Shown: positions 15,686 through 24,240 of the stretch, piece by piece
Layout: the number at the start of each line of letters is the position of its first letter
Position numbering within the stretch: position 1 is the first letter of the stretch
From: Acinetobacter towneri DSM 14962 = CIP 107472
GTDB lineage: Bacteria; Pseudomonadota; Gammaproteobacteria; Pseudomonadales; Moraxellaceae
Length of the DNA: 64,000 nucleotides
NCBI RefSeq assembly: GCF_000368785.1
Contig: NZ_KB849689.1
Span: forward strand, 487,308 to 551,307
Direction of reading: 5' to 3'
Made by a program: the position numbers and the translations under genes
Notes under the pieces: model-generated
What the model was told of the DNA's origin: nothing
The model's database searches: none
Seen by the model: the letters and a program-made list of their open reading frames with translations, nothing else

Positions 15686-16089
15686 ACAGCATGCGATTAA
15701 GCATTGCGGAATATAACCGCTTAATCAAGCCCAAGCAAAAGCCAAAAGCGAAGTCTACGGCGCGTCCTAAGCAGAAGATTGTGAGCAAGGGAGAAGCTGC
15801 ACTGATCCAGCAGCTCAGAGCGTTAAAAATCGAATTTGTGCAGGAATTTAAATTTCACACATCACGTAAATGGCGGGCAGATTTTCATATCAAGAATACG
15901 AAGCTGCTGATCGAAGTTGAAGGCGGTATTTGGAGCGGTGGGCGTCACACAAGGGGCAAGGGCTACATAGGGGACATGGAAAAATATAACGCGGCAACAA
16001 TGTTGGGTTTTCAGGTTTTACGGTTCAGCACAGAGCAAGTGACGAGCGGTTTTGCGATTAAACAGATTGAAGGGTTGGTGAAGGGATGA
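15682..16089 (+). CDS. PD-(D/E)XK-type nuclease, DUF559/VSR-like
   Basis: The start is GTG 15682, overlapping the dnaC stop, or ATG 15691. The product (about 135 aa) has a very basic N-terminus and then FKFHTSRKWRADFHIKNTKL with the acidic strand LLIEVEGGIWSGG, an arrangement of D and ExE like DUF559/Vsr endonucleases. WSGGRHTRGKGYIGDMEKYN matches the conserved section of phage endonucleases in this slot. A role in Holliday-junction or DNA-end processing is plausible. The position resembles RusA/NinB-type genes of other phages. Confidence 0.78.
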   Translation: MNSMRLSIAEYNRLIKPKQKPKAKSTARPKQKIVSKGEAALIQQLRALKIEFVQEFKFHTSRKWRADFHIKNTKLLIEVEGGIWSGGRHTRGKGYIGDMEKYNAATMLGFQVLRFSTEQVTSGFAIKQIEGLVKG

Positions 16090-16640
16090 ATGCAGCAGTG
16101 GCGGAAAAGTTTGAACAATTTGAATGGCTGACTCATGGCATTACGGCTAAGTCGCCAAATTTTGAACCTAATGTGCGTGGCACTGGAGAGAAGCCTTTGA
16201 ATTATGAAGATCGCTTGGGTGCTATTGCATCTATGGAGACACAGTTAGCCAAGTCAGTTACGGCTTTGATTGTATTTGATGGTAAATGCGAGAGTGATTA
16301 CGAATATGTTCGTGGGCATCTGGTAAATATCATGCTTAAAAACGCCATGGCAGATAAAAAGCGCGAACCTGAACACATCACAATAAATCACATGGCGTAC
16401 CTGATTGCGCGTATGGTCATAGACTTTGCATTGGATCCTCAGCTTGAGGCTAATTTCACAGCACAGGGGCGTTTGTATTATGCGGGTATTAATTGCCACC
16501 AGATGACGGTTGATAATTATCGAAAAACTTGGAAACCGTATGAAGCAATGATGGAAATCGCTATAGAATCAGCGATAGATGAGGCATCTAAGGCAATTGA
16601 AATGTATAAAAAAAATACTTACAAAGAATTGCGGACCTGA
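16086..16640 (+). CDS. Unknown early-operon protein, possible late regulator
   Basis: The 184-aa protein is mainly helical, with no motif I can assign (NYEDRLGAIASMETQLAKSV, HITINHMAYLIARMVIDFAL). It is the last gene before the terminator-tRNA region and the late genes. That is the usual slot for a Q-like antiterminator or late activator. The family is not recognised, so the role is positional inference only. The start at ATG 16086 overlaps the previous stop. Confidence 0.6.
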   Translation: MNAAVAEKFEQFEWLTHGITAKSPNFEPNVRGTGEKPLNYEDRLGAIASMETQLAKSVTALIVFDGKCESDYEYVRGHLVNIMLKNAMADKKREPEHITINHMAYLIARMVIDFALDPQLEANFTAQGRLYYAGINCHQMTVDNYRKTWKPYEAMMEIAIESAIDEASKAIEMYKKNTYKELRT

Positions 16641-16770
16641 AGATTCCATTTAAACGGAATTTAAGCTATAGTTTTTATAAGATGGTCATATTATGGCTAT
16701 CTAGCTTAATAAGCGAAAGCAAATGACGATCAGGAAAGACTGATAGTTACGATCAAGGTTCTTAGTTTAT
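16641..16770 (+). promoter_or_regulatory. Candidate late promoter/leader region
   Basis: This gene-free segment contains the inverted repeat ATTCC-ATTTAAA-CGGAAT, followed by TATAGT (16667-16672), which fits a -10 box without a good -35. A transcript starting here would meet the terminators at 16771 and 17011 before the late genes. An antiterminator-dependent late promoter would look like this. Evidence is weak. Confidence 0.35.
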
Positions 16771-16802
16771 AGCCCGCACTACACCCAGAGCGGGCTTTTT
16801 TT
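16771..16802 (+). terminator. Intrinsic terminator before the tRNA
   Basis: AGCCCGC (16771-16777) pairs with GCGGGCT (16790-16796), followed by eight T residues. It ends the early operon or a short leader RNA started at about 16679. Confidence 0.85.
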
Positions 16803-16854
16803 ATGGCGGATTCCCTTTAATCGTAGTGGTTTAAATTGAATGCCGCCATTTCTA

Positions 16855-16931
16855 GCGCCATTAGCTCAATTGGATAGAGCATTGCACTTCTATTGCATTG
16901 GTTGCGGGTTCAAGTCCTGCATGGCGTGCCA
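16855..16931 (+). tRNA. tRNA-Arg (anticodon UCU)
   Basis: The 77-nt sequence folds into a full cloverleaf. Acceptor GCGCCAT pairs with ATGGCGT (one G-U), and the D arm is GCTC/GAGC. The anticodon loop is CTTCTAT with anticodon TCT; the stem has one T-T mismatch at its top. The T arm is GCGGG-TTCAAGT-CCTGC, discriminator G, and the 3' CCA is encoded. It would read AGA (and AGG by wobble), codons that phages sometimes supplement. It lies between two terminators inside the prophage. Confidence 0.93.
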
Positions 16932-17010
16932 TATTCCGATGAACGGCATATAATTTGGTTAAACAGTGTCATACACTTTATTCAGAGCGTTCTGTAGTTC
17001 TTAGTTTTAT

Positions 17011-17040
17011 ACCCGCATTTCCCCAAATGTGGGTTTTTTT
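17011..17040 (+). terminator. Intrinsic terminator after the tRNA
   Basis: ACCCGCATTT-CCCC-AAATGTGGGT forms a 10-bp stem with one G-U, followed by a T run. It is preceded by GTTCTTAGTTTTATA, nearly identical to the sequence before the terminator at 16771. Confidence 0.85.
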
Positions 17041-17055
17041 ATGTGTGGAGAAAAC

Positions 17056-17157
17056 ATGCTCCAATTTTTAAAACGATTGTTTTGTATTCACGATTACGAC
17101 TACGAGTCGGATATTTTTATTCAAGTTGAATGTCGCAAGTGTGGTAAAACGAAGTGA
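17056..17157 (+). CDS. 33-aa zinc-knuckle-like phage peptide
   Basis: ATG 17056 follows GGAGAAAAC. The product has a basic start (MLQFLKRLFC), an acidic middle and a CRKCGKTK end, suggesting a single metal site together with Cys10 and His12. Very short Cys-containing proteins of this type are common before the terminase genes of Acinetobacter siphophages. This family memory is not verified. Confidence 0.6.
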   Translation: MLQFLKRLFCIHDYDYESDIFIQVECRKCGKTK

Positions 17158-17206
17158 CCCTCGCCACTTCGGTGGCATTTTGCCGAACGTATTACGGCAC
17201 ATAAGA

Positions 17207-17239
17207 CCCTGCTCAATATGCATTATTGGCGGGGTTTTT
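17207..17239 (+). terminator. Terminator-like hairpin
   Basis: CCCTGC (17207-17212) pairs with GCGGGG (17229-17234, one wobble), and a T run follows. A separate GCCAC-TTCG-GTGGC hairpin lies just upstream at 17163-17176. Confidence 0.6.
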
Positions 17240-17260
17240 CTTTTCTTATTGGTGGTGAAT

Positions 17261-17467
17261 ATGCGAATGGGTCGAATGGGTTTGGGTATAGCTCTTGCCT
17301 CGCTGGGTACAATAGCTTTTGGAAATGAATTGAACCGCGCAGGTGAAAGCCTGAGTGCGCTATCAAGAATTATGCGCTTAACACAGCCATCAAAATATAA
17401 ATCAAAACCAAATCGTATTAGTCAAAAGAAACGTCGGCTGAATGCGCGTCGATTAGGTCATAAATAA
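17261..17467 (+). CDS. Small basic phage protein
   Basis: The start at ATG 17261 (or GTG 17255) is chosen because a longer frame to 17126 would run through a terminator and overlap the 33-aa gene. The product (68 aa) has a hydrophobic N-terminal stretch (MGLGIALASLGTIAFGNEL) and a strongly basic C-terminus (KPNRISQKKRRLNARRLGHK). It could be a small membrane or nucleic-acid-binding protein. Function is unknown. Confidence 0.55.
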   Translation: MRMGRMGLGIALASLGTIAFGNELNRAGESLSALSRIMRLTQPSKYKSKPNRISQKKRRLNARRLGHK

Positions 17468-17477
17468 GGATTTTCTT

Positions 17478-17648
17478 ATGACAGACAAAGTACAGGCGAA
17501 ACAAGACTTAGAATTTTGCAGTGCTGAGCTGTCTAAGTATCAGAATCTCAGTAGATCGGGATTGACGCGGGCAGAGATGCTAGCGATTGACGGCATCATG
17601 CGCCGCTTGAAAGATCGTATTAGAAACTTACGGAATGTATTGCTGTGA
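17478..17648 (+). CDS. Small helical phage protein
   Basis: This 56-aa product begins MTDKVQAKQDLEFCSAELSK and is a probable coiled coil with a basic C-terminus. AAGGA precedes the ATG at about nine bases. It overlaps the start of the metallopeptidase-like gene (GTGA), indicating coupling. Function is unknown. Confidence 0.6.
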   Translation: MTDKVQAKQDLEFCSAELSKYQNLSRSGLTRAEMLAIDGIMRRLKDRIRNLRNVLL

Positions 17649-18274
17649 AACGACCGATGCCGCCTCAAAGCTTACTTGATCTTGATCCTGAAGAACCAGT
17701 GGGGTTTGAGCCTGCACATGAGCTAAAGGAATGGATTTTAAAAACATTCATTGATGAGGATGGCGAGCTACACAACCCTGATCACATGCACATATCGCCA
17801 TGGGATGATGATTTATTTATGGTGCTATGGGCATCAAGTGGGTTTAAAAAATCTGAAAAAGTTGTTTTAGGTCAGACTGAAAAGTTTGCGCCGATGGCGG
17901 GCGGCTGGCGAAAGATGCGTCAAGAAAAACAGATGATTGACTGGTTTGGTTGTGTACCGAATTTCATCATCACGATTGATGCATGGTTTGCACACAATGC
18001 CAGTGATACTGATTTTTGTGCGTTGATCGAACATGAGCTGTATCACGTGGGTGCTAAAAAAGATGAAGATGGTAATTACCAAATCAGCCCGTCTACAGGT
18101 GAGTATAAATATTATTTGCGACCGCATGATGTAGAAGAATTTCACGGTGTCGTTCAGCGTTACGGTGCATCACCAGACGTTCAAAAAATGGTGGATCTTG
18201 CAAATGATGGCCCAACAATCGGCAAGGCAAAAATTGCTCAAGCATGTGGTACGTGTTTATTGAAGTTGGCTTAA
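17645..18274 (+). CDS. Putative phage metallopeptidase
   Basis: The protein has 209 aa and starts at GTG 17645. The zinc-binding motif is ALIEHELYHVG (HExxH type) with downstream RPHDVEEFHGVVQRYG, which could supply the third ligand. This matches the putative phage metallopeptidase domain found just upstream of terminase genes in many siphophages and prophages. The substrate is unknown. The C-terminal third shows no recognised motif. Confidence 0.8.
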   Translation: MKRPMPPQSLLDLDPEEPVGFEPAHELKEWILKTFIDEDGELHNPDHMHISPWDDDLFMVLWASSGFKKSEKVVLGQTEKFAPMAGGWRKMRQEKQMIDWFGCVPNFIITIDAWFAHNASDTDFCALIEHELYHVGAKKDEDGNYQISPSTGEYKYYLRPHDVEEFHGVVQRYGASPDVQKMVDLANDGPTIGKAKIAQACGTCLLKLA

Positions 18275-18320
18275 ATTTTTTTGCCTGCTTTGTTATACGT
18301 TGTTATACGAAGGGGTGTTT

Positions 18321-18797
18321 ATGGCAACACTTAAAGAGCCTGTAAAAATCTTTATAGTTCAGTCTCTTGCTTGTCGTGATACGCCCCAAGAAGTTGCTGA
18401 GCTCGTTAAACAAGAATTTAAAATTTCCATAGATCGTGTTCAGGTCGCTTCGTATGACCCAACCAAAGCGGCAGGCAAAAACCTATCAAAAAAATTCGTC
18501 GAGCTGTTTCATAAAACCCGCGCCGATTTTGATGCTGGCTTAATTGATATCCCGATTGCAAACAAGCATTACCGCTTAAAGCAGTATCAGAAGCAATTAG
18601 AGCGCAATGCAAAGAACACAGTGATGTCACTCAAGATTCTTGAACAGGCTGCTAAAGACTGCGGTGGGCAGTTTACAAATAAACAAGAAATCACAGGCGC
18701 AGGTGGTGGACCGATTCAGAACGAAAATACAGTAGTTGTTACTGCCACTGATGAGCAGGTAAGGCAGGCGATAAATGAACTCGAGAGCGAATATTGA
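18321..18797 (+). CDS. Small terminase subunit-like protein (DUF2280)
   Basis: The 158-aa protein starts at ATG 18321 with an AGGGG Shine-Dalgarno. Residues 1-100 (VKIFIVQSLACRDTPQEVAE, LVKQEFKISIDRVQVASYDP, then YRLKQYQKQLERNAKN) match the DUF2280 family, an HTH protein encoded beside TerL. It probably recognises packaging sites. The C-terminus is acidic and runs 23 bp into terL. Confidence 0.82.
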   Translation: MATLKEPVKIFIVQSLACRDTPQEVAELVKQEFKISIDRVQVASYDPTKAAGKNLSKKFVELFHKTRADFDAGLIDIPIANKHYRLKQYQKQLERNAKNTVMSLKILEQAAKDCGGQFTNKQEITGAGGGPIQNENTVVVTATDEQVRQAINELESEY

Positions 18798-20337
18798 CCC
18801 AGTCAAATTAAAAGCAAAAAGAATCAAATGTGAAGATGAGCATTTATTTTTTACTCGGGCATTTTTCCTGCCACGTATGGGGTTTAAATTCTTGGTGAAT
18901 TGGCACCATGAATATATTGCTGATGCGCTTGATAAAGTTATCAGTGGTGAAATTCCCAACCTTGTGATTAACGTACCACCAGGCAGTGGTAAAACTGAAT
19001 TACTTACCAACCTGATTGCACGGGGGATTGGGCGTAACCAGCGTTCACGCTTTCTGTATTTATCATTTTCACAGTCTTTGGTTGAGGATGTTTCGGCCAC
19101 AGCTCGAAATATCGTGAAGTCACCAGACTTTCAAGCCTTATGGCCAGTCAAAATTTCAACCAGTACCGATGCAAAGGCATCATGGAAAACCACAGTAGAT
19201 GGCTATGAGGCGGGGCATGTGTATAGCGCCTCGATGGGTGGTCAGGTTACAGGGCGTCGTGCTGGTACCTTAGCTGATCTTGGGTTTACAGGGGCTATCA
19301 TTCTTGATGACCCACTTAAACCAGAAGATGCATTCAGTAAGACAGCACGTAATAAAGCAAACCGTAAAATTCTAAACACGGTGAACTCACGTAAAGCTAA
19401 GTCATCTACACCGATTATTTTGATCATGCAGCGTTTGCACGTTGAGGATCCGACTAACTTTGTGATGACTGGCAACGTACCAGGCGAATGGCATCAAATT
19501 TCAATACCCGCCTTGATTGATGATGATTACATTCAGTCACTGCCTGAGCATATACAAAAAAAGGTACCACGTGACGTTGAGCGAGACGAAAAAGGGCGTC
19601 AAAGCTATTGGCCATTGAAAGAATCATTGCAGTCTTTGCTGCAGTTGGAGAAAGGCGGCCAAGACAAAGATGGCGCAACAGTTTCACGTTACACGTTCAG
19701 CAGCCAATACATGCAGCGACCTAAGAAATTAGGTGGTGATCTAATCAAGGGCGAGTGGTTTGGTGAATATCACGAATTACCTGAACTGGTTTGGCGTGCT
19801 GTATATGTGGATACCGCTCAAAAGGTCAAAGAAGAAAATGACTTCACTGTCTTTCTTTTGGTTGGTATGGGGGTAGATGGCAAACTTTATTTGATTGATC
19901 TTTTGCGCGGCAAATGGGAAGCGCCAGAGATGAATAAAAAAGCGAAAGCATTTATCGATAAACACAAGGTGTATGACCTTAGAACCAAGCCTGTTCGATA
20001 TATGAAAGTTGAGGATAAGGCGCATGGAACCCAATTGGTACAGTCATGGCAAAAATATGGCGGTATTCCAATTATTCCTGTTCAACGTGAAAAGGACAAA
20101 TTGACCCGCTTTATGGATGTAGCACCACACCTAGAGAACAACTTTGATGTTTACCCTGAAAATCAAAACAGGTTTGTCATGCTGCCTCGAAATGCAACTT
20201 GGAAGCAATCCTTTCTAGATGAGTGTGAGGCATTTAACGCCCAAATGACCCATGAGCACGACGACCAAGTCGATACCTTAATTGATGCGATTGAAGATTC
20301 AGTCGTGATGTTGAATTACAGCCCACCAGCGGCATAA
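18775..20337 (+). CDS. terL: Terminase large subunit
   Basis: The DNA-packaging motor has 520 aa. Walker A is PPGSGKTE (68-75) and Walker B is GAIILDDP (173-180), with the coupling segment IILIMQRLHVEDPT. The nuclease domain has acidic residues in VYVDTAQKVKEENDFTV and HEHDDQVDTLIDAIED near the C-terminus. The family resembles the Mu gp28-like / phage uncharacterised terminase C-terminal family. Length is normal. Confidence 0.93.
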   Translation: MNSRANIDPVKLKAKRIKCEDEHLFFTRAFFLPRMGFKFLVNWHHEYIADALDKVISGEIPNLVINVPPGSGKTELLTNLIARGIGRNQRSRFLYLSFSQSLVEDVSATARNIVKSPDFQALWPVKISTSTDAKASWKTTVDGYEAGHVYSASMGGQVTGRRAGTLADLGFTGAIILDDPLKPEDAFSKTARNKANRKILNTVNSRKAKSSTPIILIMQRLHVEDPTNFVMTGNVPGEWHQISIPALIDDDYIQSLPEHIQKKVPRDVERDEKGRQSYWPLKESLQSLLQLEKGGQDKDGATVSRYTFSSQYMQRPKKLGGDLIKGEWFGEYHELPELVWRAVYVDTAQKVKEENDFTVFLLVGMGVDGKLYLIDLLRGKWEAPEMNKKAKAFIDKHKVYDLRTKPVRYMKVEDKAHGTQLVQSWQKYGGIPIIPVQREKDKLTRFMDVAPHLENNFDVYPENQNRFVMLPRNATWKQSFLDECEAFNAQMTHEHDDQVDTLIDAIEDSVVMLNYSPPAA

Positions 20338-20347
20338 GGTTTTAAAT

Positions 20348-21835
20348 ATGGCTAAGAAAAAACGCAATCCCGAAAGTCAAAAGCCTGTGTCGGGTAACTT
20401 AAGTGTGCATGAGGCTGAACAAGCGCTACTCAATTATTTGACTAAAATGCCTGATGTGGATGAGGTACTGCGTAAAGCAGGTATTACCCGACACCGCTTA
20501 AAAGTCATGATGTATGACGATGAGGTATATCAGTCGATTGAGAAGCGACAGGATAAATTGGAAAGTGCTCCATGGCGGCTAGAGCCAGCAGAAGGTATAG
20601 AAACTGAAATTCTGTATGCACATCTTCGTGAATGGTGGTCTGAAATCATTTTAGGTGCACAAAACGCGCGATGGTACGGATATTCTGTGCTTGAGGGAAT
20701 TTACTCCAGACCTGAAAACCCTAAACTTCATATTCAAGGTGATGTTGTCACACCATTCATAGGCTTTGAATGGATTGGTGAAAAGCCTCTGCAATGGTAT
20801 GAACCAAAGAATAATGGAAGTTTGCTTCTTTTAAAGAACTACAACCACACACATCAGGATCAGGAAGTAGACCAGCGTTTTAAGCATTTCTTAACACGCT
20901 GTAAATCTACGTTTGAAAATCCTTATGGAGAGGCATTGCTTAGTCGTTTGTACTGGGTTTGGTTCTTTAAAACGAATGGCTTTAAGTTCTGGTCAAAATT
21001 TGTAGAAAAGTACGGTATGCCATTGTTGGTGGGCAAGTCATCTACTGGCCACAACCAGGATATGCGGGATGCATTACTAAAAGCACATGCAACTTCTGTT
21101 CTAGCGATTTCAAGTATGGACTCTGTAGAACTGCATAGTGCATCGGCCGTAGGTAATGGCTCGCAAGCGTATGAAACATTCGACAAGAATTTGGAACGCC
21201 GTATTCAAAAGGTGGTTTTGGGTCAGACGCTCACCAGCGGTACCGATGGATCAGGCTCTCGTGCTTTAGGTGATGTGCATTTGGAAGTTCAAAATGCGAA
21301 ATACCGTGCGGACATTCGGATGATTACCCCAACAGTGCAGGCGATTATTAATGCATTGTGCGATCTTAATGGTTGGAAGCGCAGACAGATTATTCTTGGC
21401 GAGGAAAAGTCACTTGAACCTGAAAAGGCGGAACGTGATGTGCATTTAAAAAATGCAGGTGCAAACTTCTCGAATGCTTATTTCATCCGTGAATATGGAC
21501 TACAAGAAGAAGATCTGGTTGATCAAGTCCAAACTGCCTTTAATCAATTCACCGCATTACCTCGCCAGGCATTCAACTTCAAAGCCAAGCCAAACAAGCT
21601 ATCCGATGCCCAGCAAGAAGTTGAAGAACTGACAGATGGGCAGGATGATTTAATGCTGCTAAATGATGCTGAGATTAGGCAGTTAGCAAGCACATCGGAA
21701 ACCCCAGAGGCGTTGGCATTCAATCTTATGCAGCTTATTCCAAAAGCCACTAAAACTGAGTTTACAGCCAAGTTAGATCAGGCTTTGTATGCTGCAGATG
21801 TGCTTGGTTATGCAATGGCGAAGGATGGACAGTGA
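20348..21835 (+). CDS. Portal protein, DUF935 (Mu gp29-like)
   Basis: The 495-aa protein forms the head vertex through which DNA passes. The family segments are SIEKRQDKLESAPWRLEP, WYGYSVLEGIYSRP and FWSKFVEKYGMPLLVGKSS, with a later VVLGQTLTSGTDGSGSRALG. All are typical of DUF935. The C-terminal part is acidic. It starts 10 bp after terL and overlaps the next small gene, so the packaging and head genes form one operon. Confidence 0.92.
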   Translation: MAKKKRNPESQKPVSGNLSVHEAEQALLNYLTKMPDVDEVLRKAGITRHRLKVMMYDDEVYQSIEKRQDKLESAPWRLEPAEGIETEILYAHLREWWSEIILGAQNARWYGYSVLEGIYSRPENPKLHIQGDVVTPFIGFEWIGEKPLQWYEPKNNGSLLLLKNYNHTHQDQEVDQRFKHFLTRCKSTFENPYGEALLSRLYWVWFFKTNGFKFWSKFVEKYGMPLLVGKSSTGHNQDMRDALLKAHATSVLAISSMDSVELHSASAVGNGSQAYETFDKNLERRIQKVVLGQTLTSGTDGSGSRALGDVHLEVQNAKYRADIRMITPTVQAIINALCDLNGWKRRQIILGEEKSLEPEKAERDVHLKNAGANFSNAYFIREYGLQEEDLVDQVQTAFNQFTALPRQAFNFKAKPNKLSDAQQEVEELTDGQDDLMLLNDAEIRQLASTSETPEALAFNLMQLIPKATKTEFTAKLDQALYAADVLGYAMAKDGQ

Positions 21836-22038
21836 TGGAAGATATTCAGGCCTTATATGATGAGTTTGAAGAGTTTAGCACCAAATATTGTGGACTGATT
21901 TTTGATGAATTCTCAATATATCAGCGTAAGAAATTAGGTCATTACTTTGATATTCGTGATGAATATTTCAAGATGTGGTTGAACGCAAAGCGCGTTTATA
22001 GTGGAGAGGTTGATAATGCAACCAGTCACGTTTCTTGA
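21835..22038 (+). CDS. Small hypothetical head-region protein
   Basis: The start at ATG 21835 overlaps the portal stop (TGATG). The 67-aa acidic product begins MEDIQALYDEFEEFSTKYCG and is rich in Tyr and Phe. It overlaps the start of the minor head gene. No family is recognised. Overlaps on both sides support that it is translated. Confidence 0.6.
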   Translation: MEDIQALYDEFEEFSTKYCGLIFDEFSIYQRKKLGHYFDIRDEYFKMWLNAKRVYSGEVDNATSHVS

Positions 22039-23221
22039 GGCGCTTCAGTACGCTCACAGTAAAAATATCGTGCTACCTGATGAATTCTACTCACTGGATT
22101 TAAAAACACGGCAAATGGCAACTACGGTGAGCTTTTTGTCGAGTCTTGAGCAGATTGAAACGGTCATCAAGGCAGTGAATAAATCCATTGCGGATGGCGG
22201 TACATTCAAAGATTTTCAGAAGCTGATTGAAGAATCTGAAATCATTTTGCCAAAGCACTATCTGGACAATGTGTTTCGTACCAATATCCAGAGCGCTTAT
22301 GGTCATGGTCGTTGGATTCAACAAAACCGTAACAAGGCTAAACGTCCGTATTTGATGTATTCAGCGATTAATGATAGTCGAGTGCGTCCGAGTCACTTGG
22401 CTTTAGACAAGATCGTTTTGCCATTTGACCATCCTTTTTGGCTGACACATTACCCGCCATTGGGATTTCGTTGTAGGTGCACGTGCATAGCTTTAACCGA
22501 AAAACAAGCATTGAAATATGGCATTACACCAGATGACAAATTGCCTGATGTTGCTGAGTCTTTGGACTGGTCCTCACATCCTTTGCAATTTGGTGAGCTT
22601 GAATCTTTGGTCGATAAAAAGATTGCTGATTCATCACTGGATAAAGAATTCTTGCTTGAACAAAAGCAAGTCATTCAAGCTGAGTGGACAGCATCCAGAA
22701 AGCTGACAAGTTTGTTTGCACCTATGGATGACAAGAGTCGGGATTTGTTCAACACGATTGCAGATACAGTCATTCCACTCGATCCAAAGATCAGACCAAC
22801 AGCGATTCGGACGTTTATTGATTATGTGCAGGGCAATGACACGGCACTAAGCACGTATTTAAATGCGTCTGCAGCTTCACTGGCTGATGATGTGCTGAAA
22901 CGGTGGCTAAGTGCTGACATGGCAGCGATTCAGGCTGTGGCAAGCAATACGGCTTCAACCGTGGTAGGTATTGCAACAATTCAGCAAGTGGCAGCGTATC
23001 AAGTCGGGCAGACAGTACAATTCAATGCGCCTTTGCTTATGGCTGATACTGCAGGTGACATCGTGATTCAGATTCAAAACGCCAAAGGTTTAGGTATTGA
23101 TCTGGAAAAGCTAAATGCAGGGCAAGGGGTTTTGATACCACTTGGCTTGTCGTTTGAAGTGGTTTCGATTGAAACAATCAAAGGCAAACTGATTTATACG
23201 CTCAAGCCTTTGCTGAACTGA
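22016..23221 (+). CDS. Minor head protein, Mu gpF/gp30-like
   Basis: The start at ATG 22016 is preceded by GGAGAGGT, better than the GTG at 22001. The 401-aa protein contains the phage_Mu_F core: YLDNVFRTNIQSAYGHGRW, then YLMYSAINDSRVRPSHLALD and PPLGFRCRCTCIALTE, with the conserved His and Cys residues. It is a head morphogenesis component attached to the portal. The C-terminal 150 residues are less conserved and contain a barrel-like phage barrel domain (EKLNAGQGVLIPLGLSFEVV). Confidence 0.88.
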   Translation: MQPVTFLEALQYAHSKNIVLPDEFYSLDLKTRQMATTVSFLSSLEQIETVIKAVNKSIADGGTFKDFQKLIEESEIILPKHYLDNVFRTNIQSAYGHGRWIQQNRNKAKRPYLMYSAINDSRVRPSHLALDKIVLPFDHPFWLTHYPPLGFRCRCTCIALTEKQALKYGITPDDKLPDVAESLDWSSHPLQFGELESLVDKKIADSSLDKEFLLEQKQVIQAEWTASRKLTSLFAPMDDKSRDLFNTIADTVIPLDPKIRPTAIRTFIDYVQGNDTALSTYLNASAASLADDVLKRWLSADMAAIQAVASNTASTVVGIATIQQVAAYQVGQTVQFNAPLLMADTAGDIVIQIQNAKGLGIDLEKLNAGQGVLIPLGLSFEVVSIETIKGKLIYTLKPLLN

Positions 23222-23237
23222 ATTAAATATGAATATG

Positions 23238-23263
23238 ACCGCTCCATTTGGGGCGGTTTTTTA
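23238..23263 (+). terminator. Hairpin between minor head and protease genes
   Basis: ACCGCTCC-ATTT-GGGGCGGT with a six-T tail fits an intrinsic terminator although it lies inside the late operon. It lies about 17 bp before the next start codon. Confidence 0.75.
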
Positions 23264-23277
23264 TTGGAGCATGAAAA

Positions 23278-24237
23278 ATGCCAGTAGAGGAAACACAGGA
23301 CAAATATTGCTTTCGGCTTGGCGATCTGAACGTCAATCAAGCCGAAGACGGCAAGAAAAAACGCACATTCACAGGCGTGGCATATAGCGGTGAAGTGATT
23401 ACAGACCACTGGTATTGGGACCGAATTATTTTTGATTTGGATTCAATGAAAATTAAGGGGCGTATTCCCGCGTTACTCGATCACTCACCTCGTCAGCGTG
23501 CAGGTGTCATCAATGAACACAGCATTAATCACCAGCAAGGCCTAGTCGTTTCAGGCGACTTAATGAGTAATGAGTTCGGTACCGAAGTTGCCCAAGACTC
23601 TGACGATGGTTTTCCGTGGCAAATGTCGGTTCGTATTGAGCCGTCATCAGTAGAAGAAATTCAGGCAGATGCATCTGTTACGGTCAATGGAAAAGTTCAC
23701 CAAGGGCCAATCACGGTATTTCGTGGTGGTCGTATTCGTGAAGTGTCTTTCTGTGCTTTGGGTGCAGATGACAACACCAACGCTGTGGCAGCCAGCCACA
23801 ACCCAACACAATCTAGCAAAGAGGACACAGACGTGGACTTAGAACAAGCGAAAGCGAAAATCCAAGAATTGGAAGGTCAGGTGAATACTCTGACTGAGCA
23901 AAACAAACAGTTTGCTGCAGATAAACGTAATTCAGCCATTGATGCTTTGGCCAAAGATTTGGGCAAGGAATTTACTGCTGAAGAAAAAACCAAGTTTGCA
24001 GCTATGCCTGATGATGCATTTGATTTGATGGCAGCAACACTTAAGCAATTTGCAGCATCGACTCAACAACAACCACCTGCAGGTCAGCAGCAACAAGCAC
24101 CGTTAGCAAATCCAGCATTTGCTCACTTGTTCACACATCAAGCGAGTGCTCAAAGTGGGACGCAATCATCGGGCAATCAAGAGCATCAATTATCTGCAGG
24201 TGCTAAAGCATTTGCGGCACAGCAAAAGGGGAAGTAA
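23278..24237 (+). CDS. Prohead protease fused to scaffold-like domain (Mu I-like)
   Basis: The protein has 319 aa. Residues 1-170 resemble HK97/Mu-I type head maturation proteases, with candidate catalytic His69 in ALLDHSPR and Ser117 in PWQMSVRIEP. After an Asp/Glu-rich linker, residues 190-225 form a coiled coil (EQAKAKIQELEGQVNTLTEQ), followed by Gln/Ala/Pro-rich sequence. This is the usual protease-scaffold fusion in which the C-terminal part guides capsid assembly and is then removed. It precedes the decoration and capsid genes as expected. Confidence 0.85.
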   Translation: MPVEETQDKYCFRLGDLNVNQAEDGKKKRTFTGVAYSGEVITDHWYWDRIIFDLDSMKIKGRIPALLDHSPRQRAGVINEHSINHQQGLVVSGDLMSNEFGTEVAQDSDDGFPWQMSVRIEPSSVEEIQADASVTVNGKVHQGPITVFRGGRIREVSFCALGADDNTNAVAASHNPTQSSKEDTDVDLEQAKAKIQELEGQVNTLTEQNKQFAADKRNSAIDALAKDLGKEFTAEEKTKFAAMPDDAFDLMAATLKQFAASTQQQPPAGQQQQAPLANPAFAHLFTHQASAQSGTQSSGNQEHQLSAGAKAFAAQQKGK

Positions 24238-24240
24238 TCC

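Noticed and set aside
17126..17254. Upstream part of the long frame beginning at 17126
   Set aside because: It overlaps a 33-aa gene and a terminator hairpin; the coding signal starts near 17261.
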